Source: Coniochaeta sp. PMI_546
Taxonomy: Eukaryota > Ascomycota > Sordariomycetes > Coniochaetales > Coniochaetaceae
NCBI GenBank assembly: GCA_021432605.1
Contig: MU271147.1
Location: forward strand, 186,001 to 250,000
DNA length: 64,000 nucleotides
Reading direction: 5' to 3'
Shown here: positions 56,339 through 64,000 of the stretch, in pieces
Layout: each line of letters begins with the position of its first letter
Position numbering within the stretch: the first letter of the stretch is position 1
The notes under the pieces: generated by a model
Told to the model about the DNA's origin: nothing
Seen by the model: only the letters and a program-made list of their open reading frames with translations
Database searches by the model: none
Translations under genes and position numbers: made by a program

Positions 56339-57114
56339 TTAAAATAGGAACCACGGCCGCCTTATACTTCTCCACCTCTCCGCCTTTTCATCCTGCTTCC
56401 TCTTATACTCCCTCTTCTGAACCCATGAATGCACGATCCAGATGACATCCTTATTCCCGAGCTTATCCGCTTCAACCCTGATGTCCTCCTCGTCCTTTTC
56501 GCACACTGCATTGCGTCTGTGGTTGAGAAGAAACTCAACCAAGTCTGTACGATGGTTCTGAATGGCGCTGCGGACAGTTGTCGAACGAATCACGCCGCCT
56601 TTGTCCACAATCTTCGCGATGACCTCGAGCGGCTGACCGGCCATGATAATACAACATATCACGCCGCCGAGTACACTATACCCGTCGTTGACGTGGCACC
56701 GTTGTCCAGTAGAACGTGCACCACCGGAACGATATCCGTCGACCGCCTGAAGCACACATCGCTGAGTATTGTCCGCATGCCGTAGTCTACCGAGTAGTCG
56801 ACAAACCCGGGCTCATGGTCAATGAGGGCCCGCAAGACAACCGGGTCGGGGTTGTCGAGCACTGCATTGACGACGCCCTGAGCCTGGCTGAGCGATAATG
56901 CAGGGTCCGTCTGTAGGATGAACTTGACGACGTCAACACGCTTCCCCGCCACGGCTCGTTCGAGGAGTTCCGTAGTTCTCGGCACCTCGGAGTCTGCTCT
57001 AGGTGGCGCTTGGTGCCCTTGGGGGTGGTGCTTAGGGTCGTAGGACACACTATAGATCGGTTTGCTGCCAGTCCGGATTCCCTTTTCGGCGAAGAGCTGC
57101 TGTAGGGTTGACAT
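56339..57114 (-). pseudogene. ankyrin-repeat gene with one frameshift
   Basis: The minus-strand frame from the ATG at 57114 encodes ankyrin-type repeats (ELLERAVAGKRVDVVKFILQ, VVLRALIDHEPGFVDYSV, VVHVLLDNGA) and then runs into a stop at 56659. At about 56693-56696 the other frame continues the repeat directly (VNDGYSVLGG..., PLEVIAKIVDKGG, TDLVEFLLNHR) to a stop at 56339. Where repeats normally read NGADVND one base (a G before AC) appears to be missing, so this is a single-base deletion or a sequencing error. Upstream of 57114 the frame stays open (ILEACFSGD, typical of ankyrin N-termini) back to a CCATAG acceptor-like site, so a small first exon may exist. Function unknown. Confidence 0.6.
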
Positions 57115-58510
57115 GTCCCCCGAAAAGCATGCCTCAAGTATAGACGGCCCCAGACCACGCCTAAGATGGTCTGGGCCGCCGCTGGAAGCTATGGTTGCGA
57201 TTCAGAAACTGAGGATTTGAATTCGGAACGGGTAATGAAAATCCGCAGGAGGGAAGATTAGCTCCGGTTTACATCCATGGGCAGATGAAAAGAGCAGAAA
57301 TTGTCGCGGACGGGTTTGGTGTGTTGAAGCCAATTTCAGGCCCAAGTATCTGAAACCTTGATTGCCGACCAGGGACTTAACTGCTGTTGGTTGGTGCCTA
57401 CCCAGCTGCCTATCCCGGGGGCGGGGGCGGGGGCACTATGACCGTGGCGGAGGATCCCGCTGTCGTCAGCACGCTAACCAGGATGTGCCAGCCGTTGGTA
57501 AAAAGGAAGCCTTCCACCTTTTCGCCTATAAACTTCCTTCTTCTCTTATTTTACCAGCTGCAAACTTGCGCCAACAGCACAAAGACCATGCAGTATCTGT
57601 GAGTGAGATGCAATACCACTTAGCTGGATACGCCAGCCGCTTCGGCATGTCCATCCGATACACGACCTCGGTCCGTCGTCCGACATGAACATTCTTCTGA
57701 CCGGGAGGTGTCCCGCTCCAACACCTTTCTCGCCTTGCTCGCTACGGCGAGTGAAGACGCAGCGCTTCTGAGGCAGCATCAGATCCCGCATGATTGTAGC
57801 TTTCGGACCGCACATTGCCTACCGTCACCCAGCCGCGACGAAACTTTGCGCTCCTGCCGATCCTACCGCAACCTCAAGTCTCCCGTGCTTCGGAGCGCTT
57901 CTGCGGCAGTTCCAGGACGCGGAATGATGTACTCATTGTACCTGTGGTACTCATCCATGTTACTGCGTTCCCGATGCGTGACTTGGCAAAAAAAGTCCAT
58001 CGTCCTGACCGCTTCGCCGCAGGTGTTGACCCAATTGCTTTTCAAGTTGCTGAGGAAGACGAGCCATCTGCATCTCCACCTTCCCGTAGGAAGCAGTCGT
58101 CGTCGGAGACATATCGCCGCGTATGAACCGGTGTGGCTCAGACCAAATGCGGCACAAGCTGACTTCCCGATGCTCCTGACTGGCTCAAGCGCCCCATACG
58201 GTCACCATCGACGTTCTATATGGTGCTACGGGAGCAATACTTGGTTACAGCTTCACTCAGCCAGTGTGCCCGCCGAGGCAAGTCCGCACTCGCTGGGCTT
58301 GTTGCTCAACTCTGCCACCTAAGCTCGGATCCAAATGTCCCCCAATGTCTCCCAAAATTTGACTGCAAATAGAAAAGTGCCTAGAGCTCTAACTCGCCAA
58401 CTGATGACTGTCCTGTCAGCACATACCGCTACATCCCCCGATGTCGCTGTCATGAGCTATGGCCGGTCAGCAAGATGTTGGGCCATTGGAAAAAGCGACA
58501 CAGGCAGTGG
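57115..58510. other. 1.4-kb spacer
   Basis: No firm gene. Overlapping frames on both strands (for example plus 57708-58322) have no recognisable domain. A TATAAA-like word at about 57,526 precedes an ATG at 57,590 and a GTGAGT donor-like site, but no continuing exon could be found. Confidence 0.35.
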
Positions 58511-59039
58511 TTATTCTTGGACGCGCGCGCAATCAGGTTCCTCGTTGCACGTCAGATTGGCCAGTTGTACAGGCCGATTCTCTACCGGGCGTATTTTCTC
58601 ACCGGCGGCTTGCATGTCGATCATTGGCTGCAGAATGAGCGACGGTGCTACCCTCTGTTTGACATCGGCGACCAAACAAGTTCGGCCATATTCAAGATCC
58701 GAGTGGAACCGAGACGAATCTTCATATCTTAGTAATTCTAGGAAGGCGGCTTCCCTTTTCAAGATCTCCAAGAATAAACCGCTTCTCAGGATCTTCGAGA
58801 AGGACTCCCAATCAGAGGATATACAGTTGCTGAACCTGATCCCCGCATAAGCTGCAGTTGCTGTACGATTGAAGTCTCAACGCCTCGGCTTGCAGGTCTG
58901 CCGTCCAGTCTGACTGCATGCCTACTGTAGGTGCCGTACAAGTGCGTACCGCTCGGGCCAAGTGCGCAGGTTTGGACAACACCAAATGTGCTGAGTGCTC
59001 ATTGCTCTCCGGCCACTCTTTCCGTTGTGCACACATCAT
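58511..59039 (-). pseudogene. coding remnant, unrecognised family
   Basis: Two minus-strand frames follow each other with protein-like composition. The first (59039 to 58812) ends ...LQSYSNCSLCGDQVQQL. The second, open from about 58,885 to a stop at 58511, includes DWESFSKILRSGLFLEILKR, EAAFLELLRYEDSSRF and a helical stretch up to the end. They overlap out of frame at about 58,815-58,840, which suggests a frameshift in one former gene. A Cys pair (CSLC) is present. The family is not recognised, and the start and extent are unknown. Confidence 0.3.
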
Positions 59040-60334
59040 GAGAGTCGCAGTCTAGGCGTTGCGGCTAAGTACGGTATCCAGCGCGATCGTGGTCTTGTTC
59101 TGCAAGCCATTCAGCCAACCAGTAAAGTGGTGGTTTTGGAGCTGCTCATTCTCATTCTCCATGGGTTCTTTCAGGAGTGAGCGGCAGAAGTATCTAGGTC
59201 TCTTTTGCATCGTATCGGTGGAACACATGAAATGACACTGGCAATCACCTCACGCACTCCAGTCAAAGGCAAACATGCCATGCAAACTCAAATCCTTCCA
59301 TTCAGTAACCTGATTTCTCAGTTAGGGTCGCACTATAGCCTCTTCTCTCGCCGGGTGTCTCTTGCCGAGTGTTTGGGTTAAGTAGCATGCTGTATCTTCC
59401 CTCTTGACGTTCTTGTATATCTTCGAATCAGTTTCCATGTTAAGGAAGGAACTCGAAGACCAAGACACTCTCTCTCTGAGAAAGATCAACCGTTGTGGTG
59501 ACATAATATTTTCTGCAAGCTCGGTGGTCGCCAACGACATGACATGGCTCTCTCCTGCTTGTGCTGATCAAGCCTCAATGATCGCGAGTGAGTTGCCGTA
59601 GGCAGCTACGTCTGGACCGGCTACTACAAGGTGAATCCCATCCTCCTCCTAACATTGCTGGTTCATAAAGAACACCCTGCGGGCGATACTTTGACGTGCC
59701 TCAGCTGCGTCAATTCGACGCATCTATCCTAAAGGATTGCGTCTCAAAGTCTACACTAAGGAAATCACGTCAACCTACCTCAACTTGGGTGTATCGGCGA
59801 ACGAGTCGACATAACAATTGGGAGTGTTTCAAACCAGCCATCCCCGAAATCAGTCGTTTTCTCCTTTGTGCAGTCGATATTCAAACTGGTGGCCCAGTTT
59901 ATCTAGGCCATATGAACATCAAACCTCTCTTTACCTATCACATGGCAATCAGCACATGCTCATTCTTTTATAAATTCGCAGACCTTATCAACTTGGAGTC
60001 ACTCTCTCCTCATTTTAGGGCTTGCACTCCACATATCCTTCCCTACATCTTTTGCTCTGAGACTAGAACATCGCCCTGACCTCCACATCACATACGAAGT
60101 GTCAAATGTTCGTACCTTCAGCACCATAGCCTCAACTTTGGCCTTGGTACTTGACATAGAGTTGTCCAGCGCCGCAAGTGAATTTCATCGCGGCAGTATC
60201 CCGTGGCTACGGTGCTTACCTGAGACGCATATACCTTTCCCTGACGCATCATCCTCGCAGAAACACCACACGTATTCCACCTCGAAATTACTCACACCAC
60301 CAGGCTCGGCTTCGCGCCAAACGCCGTACACATA
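59040..60334. other. upstream region of the polyketide synthase
   Basis: About 1.3 kb. Small open frames only, none supportable. The last few hundred bases are the presumed promoter of the PKS gene; no diagnostic operator was recognised. Confidence 0.45.
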
Positions 60335-63300
60335 ATGGAAGATAGAGAAACTCAAACTACGGAGGCTATTGCCATTATTGGCATGGCTTGCCGCTTTCCT
60401 GGAGGTGCTCACACTCCGGAGCAGTTATTCGAGAACCTCGAAGCTGGGAAGAGCGCCTGGTGCGGGTTTCCACCAGACCGGCTGAATAATGACGGATTTT
60501 ATCATCCTAGTCAACAGCGACGGGACAGCGTTAGTACTTCCAAGGACTGCCTTCCACCAAGAGTGCGGTTGCTGACTGTGCACAGTTCACGTTCAAAGGG
60601 GCGCATTTCCTGACAGGCAATATTGCTGCCTTCGATGCAGAGTTCTTCTCCATGTCGGCAACAGAGTCGAGCTCCACGGACGTTCAGCAGAGGATACTTC
60701 TAGAGGTCGCGTACGAGGCTGTAGAAAATGGTAAGTCGATCGCAAGTGTGTAGCAGGGTATTCAAGGTATCTAACGTCGCGATTTCAGCCGGCATACCGA
60801 AGGAGGCTTTGGCTGGTAGTAATGCCTCTGTGTATATCGGCTCTTTTGTCAAAGGTACAGTGACTTCGGGACGCCCCAATATGAGATCACCTTCTTACCT
60901 GGGTTCTAGACTATGAGCAAGTCTCGATGAGAGACGCCCAGTATCTCGCAGCTGACTGTGCCACCGGCAACGGGATCGCTATCATGTCCAACCGAATCTC
61001 CTATTTCTTCGACATTCATGGTCCGAGCATGACCATTGACACCGGCTGCAGCGCGAGTCTAATATGTATTCACCAAGCGGTCCAAAGCTTGCTCAGCGGA
61101 GAGTCATCCATGGTGAGTAAAATCCTCAACTTTGGTGGTCAGGCAATACTAATGTCTCTGAAGGCAATGGCTGGCGGTGCCGGCATGATTTTGACCCCGA
61201 GCACCATAATGCCGATGGTATCGCTAGGCTTCCTAAGCAAGGACGGGAAATGTTACACGTTCGATTCACGCGCGAACGGCTACGGCCGCGGCGAAGGTGT
61301 AGGAATCGTTGTTCTCAAGCGACTAAGCGACGCGATCCGCGACAACGATACGATTCGAGGCGTCATTCGAGGCACGTCAACGAACCAAGACGGCAGAACA
61401 TCCGGCATTACGATGCCGAGCTCTGAGGCGCAAGTCGTCAACATCCGGAAATGCTATGCTTCAGCTGGACTAGACTTCGACAAGACCATGTTTGTCGAGT
61501 GCCACGGCACAGGTACACAAGCAGGGGACCCGCGGGAGTTGAAAGCCATCTCGGATGCGCTATGTAACCATCGATCCGCGGACAAGCCGTTGTTGGTTGG
61601 CTCCATCAAGACAAACATCGGTCACCTCGAAGGAAGTGCAGGGGTAGCTGGCGTCATCAAGGCAGTTATGACGATCGAAAAGGGGCGGATCCCCCGTCAT
61701 ATCAACTTTCGGTCCTGGAATCCAAACATTGACCATCGTCGACTAAAGGTGAATGTTGCTCTCAAAAATACTGCGTGGCCGACAAGCGGCCTGCGCAGGA
61801 TCAGCGTCAACTCGTTCGGCTTCGGAGGGAGCAATGCGCATGCAATAATCGACGATGCTGCGCATTACCTAGAACATGAGATACATGTTGTTGCCAATCA
61901 TAACACCAGGATCGTGTCAACAGAAGAGCATGGTACAGACAAACCAATGAAAGACGACGTCGAGCAGTATTATGCGCATCGTCCATATCTCTATGTGTTC
62001 TCAGCGAACGACCAAGGGGGCGTCGCCAGGGTTGCACACACTCACTTATCATATTTGGCTGGTTGTAGTCTTGAACCCTCCCTCATGCGAGACTACGCAT
62101 ACACACTCTTCAGCCGCCGCTCACGACTGCAATACAAGGCTTTTGCAGTGGCCCGCAATCATCAAGAGCTAATCTCAGCATTGACAAGAGTCAAAACTTC
62201 CCAACCATTTCGGTCGCAGAAGTCCCGAGCCCCAAACCTCGCATTTGTCTTCTGTGGCCAAGGAGCACAATGGCCGAAAATGGGTATGGAACTCTGCATA
62301 TTTGAGCCATTCCGATGCAGCCTCAAGCATTCCATCGCCCTTCTCAAGACTATCACGCAAGAGCGAACCTTCGACCTGCTGGGGGCGCTGACAGAGGCGG
62401 GCACCGAGGAAAACCCTTCGAGGCTCAACAATCCCATCTATGCTCAGCCTGCGACGACGGCCATTCAGATTGCCCTTGTGGATCTTATGACAGCATGTGG
62501 CGTGAAAGCCAGCGCTGTGGTCGGCCATTCGTCTGGGGAGATTGCAGCGGCGTACGCGGCTGGTCTCATCTCCAAACTAGGAGCTCTGACAATAGCATAC
62601 TTCCGTGGAAAGGTTGCGTCTCATGTTCAACTCAAGGGTAGCATGCTCGCCGTCAATCTCTCCGCTGCTATCGCCCAGAGTTATGTCGATACCGCCTGGA
62701 AAGAGTCTGTGTGTGTCGCGTGTATCAACAGCCCCGAGTCCGTCACCCTGTCCGGTGACACCGACCATATCAGACGAATCCAGGAATCTCTTAACAATGA
62801 CGGCATTGCCAACAAGCTCCTACTGGTCGAAACGGCCTATCATTCCCATCATATGCGGGCGGTCTCTCAAGAGTATCAGTTTTTGCTGACCATGTATCTT
62901 CGGAAGTCGACCCCAGATTCCAATGGTCCAGCCATGTTCTCTTCAGTCACTGGTCAGCGCATATATCATACTGACTTGAGCCCAACTTACTGGGTCAACA
63001 ACATGGTCAGTCCAGTCGAGTTTGAGAAGGCCAGTTCAGCCATGATCAAGGCAGAGAAGGCAACTCGCCCAGATATCTTGCTCGAGCTCAGCCCTCACGG
63101 TGTCTTAGGGAAGGCTTTGAGCGAGACATTTGGCAGCAGTGGCACTGGTGAGAACAAGACAGTAATCCCGTACTATTCTGTCATGGACCGGAGAAAGGAT
63201 GGCGCCGTAACAGTCCTCAATGCTCTGGGCGAGCTTTGGGCCCGAGGACTTCCAATCAGGTTAGACTGGCTACATCAAGGTACATCAACAGAGAGGCCAA

Positions 63301-64000
63301 AGTGCTTGGTAAATCTCCCAACGTACCCCTGGGACCATTCCAGAACTTACTGGCATGAGTCACATCTGTCCAAAGCGCATCGTTTCCGCAAGTTTGGCTC
63401 GCACGACTTCCTTGGCGCCATGACGGCCGACTCGATCACTCCTCAAGAGCCGCGGTGGCGAGGATTCATCGACATTACGGAGAACCCCTGGATCGAGCAT
63501 CACAAAATTCAGAAGAAAATCATGTATCCCGCAGCTGGCATGGTTGTAATGGCAGTCGAAGCAGCTAAACAAGTCGTTGATGGAGCAGTTGACTCGCCTT
63601 CAGACATACTCGATTTCGAGATCTCGAACTTCAAGATCGAGGAACCGATGATCATTCCGGAAACTGAGGCTCGACTCGAGTACAACTTTAACGCCACGAA
63701 AATTGGGGAAAGTACCGCAGATCGCGTGACCCAGTGGCGCTACAGCTTCGCCATTTACTCGATCCAGGACACCAGCTCAGCGCCGCCCGTCCAGCATACT
63801 GTCAACGCGCGGGGGTTCTTCGCTGTGCGCTTCAAGCCCCGAGGACTAAGTGAGGCGAATGGATACACCAGAAAAAACGGCCTGGTCAATGAAGTGAAAG
63901 GGCTCCGAGCCAGCAGTGCCCCTGTCGACTTCGCCGACGGCATGAAGCCTCGAGAGTTCTACGAGCGGCTCAACATCATAGGTCTGAACTACGGCCGACT
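60335..64000 (+). CDS. highly reducing type I polyketide synthase, 5' part
   Basis: Iterative fungal PKS, cut by the window edge. Exons: 60335-60529, 60586-60730, 60789-60854, 60910-61112 and 61164 to beyond 64000; the four introns are 51-58 bp and all joins keep frame. The ketosynthase opens with [14 protein letters not shown] and has the active-site Cys in DTGCSASL (usually DTACSSSL) and the two His motifs ECHGTGT and KTNIGHLEG. The acyltransferase has [11 protein letters not shown], the Ser in [14 protein letters not shown] and YHSHHM, as in malonyl-type domains. The dehydratase starts near [10 protein letters not shown], with its His region PWIEHHKIQ and YPAAGM. Methyltransferase, enoyl- and ketoreductase and ACP parts, if present, lie beyond 64,000. 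The reading frame is intact throughout. The product cannot be predicted. Confidence 0.93.

Noticed and set aside
57708-58322. 204-codon plus-strand frame
   Set aside because: Composition is irregular (Ser/Arg/Leu from all-frame openness), there is no conserved motif, and minus-strand frames in the same stretch are equally open.
42323-64000. Assigning the exporter and the PKS to one biosynthetic cluster
   Set aside because: They are 16 kb apart, separated by F-box, ankyrin and repeat DNA, with no tailoring gene between them. Sequence alone does not support it.
1-64000. tRNA, rRNA or CRISPR arrays
   Set aside because: No A/B-box pair with a foldable cloverleaf, no rRNA core sequence and no spaced direct repeats of CRISPR type were noticed. 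A covariance-model scan was not possible here.

Overview
The window is nuclear DNA of a filamentous ascomycete (Pezizomycotina, most likely Sordariomycetes; I cannot place it lower). The evidence is many short introns of about 49-150 bp with GT-AG ends and CTAAC/CTGAC-like branch sites, a MED17 gene, LaeA/UMTA-type methyltransferase, hybrid histidine kinase and highly reducing polyketide synthase of fungal type, and F-box and ankyrin genes with no bacterial-style operons. I saw no rRNA, tRNA, CRISPR array or recognisable transposon.

The left part (1-39 kb) is gene-dense and mostly conserved. In order it holds: the ATR/Mec1/UvsB checkpoint kinase (8 exons, 2,473 aa, one GC-AG intron); an APH-fold phosphotransferase; a minus-strand membrane-type hypothetical gene with what looks like a decayed relative just upstream; an unrecognised 254-aa gene; an Arg/Glu-rich DUF8035-type protein; the mitochondrial ABC1/ADCK-family protein Mcp2; Mediator subunit 17; a single-exon PAS hybrid histidine kinase; an A/B-barrel (Dabb) protein; an SRPBCC-fold protein; a LaeA-like methyltransferase with two micro-exons; and an F-box protein.

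The right part (39-64 kb) is accessory in character. It has long gene-poor spacers, a DHA2-type drug/metabolite exporter (6 exons, 628 aa), an Ala/Thr-rich single-pass protein, about 1 kb of degenerate 16-18 bp tandem repeat, a second F-box protein related to the first, an ankyrin gene broken by one frameshift, several coding remnants, and the 5' part of a highly reducing type I polyketide synthase (KS-AT-DH visible) that runs off the right edge.

Functionally the left part covers DNA-damage signalling, RNA polymerase II transcription, mitochondrial lipid/quinone-related ABC1 function and two-component sensing. The right edge is probably the start of a secondary-metabolite locus; whether the exporter 16 kb to its left belongs to it cannot be decided from this window. 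Exon joins were worked out by hand from splice consensus, reading-frame continuity and recognisable family sequence. They are most certain for ATR, MED17, the exporter and the PKS, and less certain for unrecognised genes.
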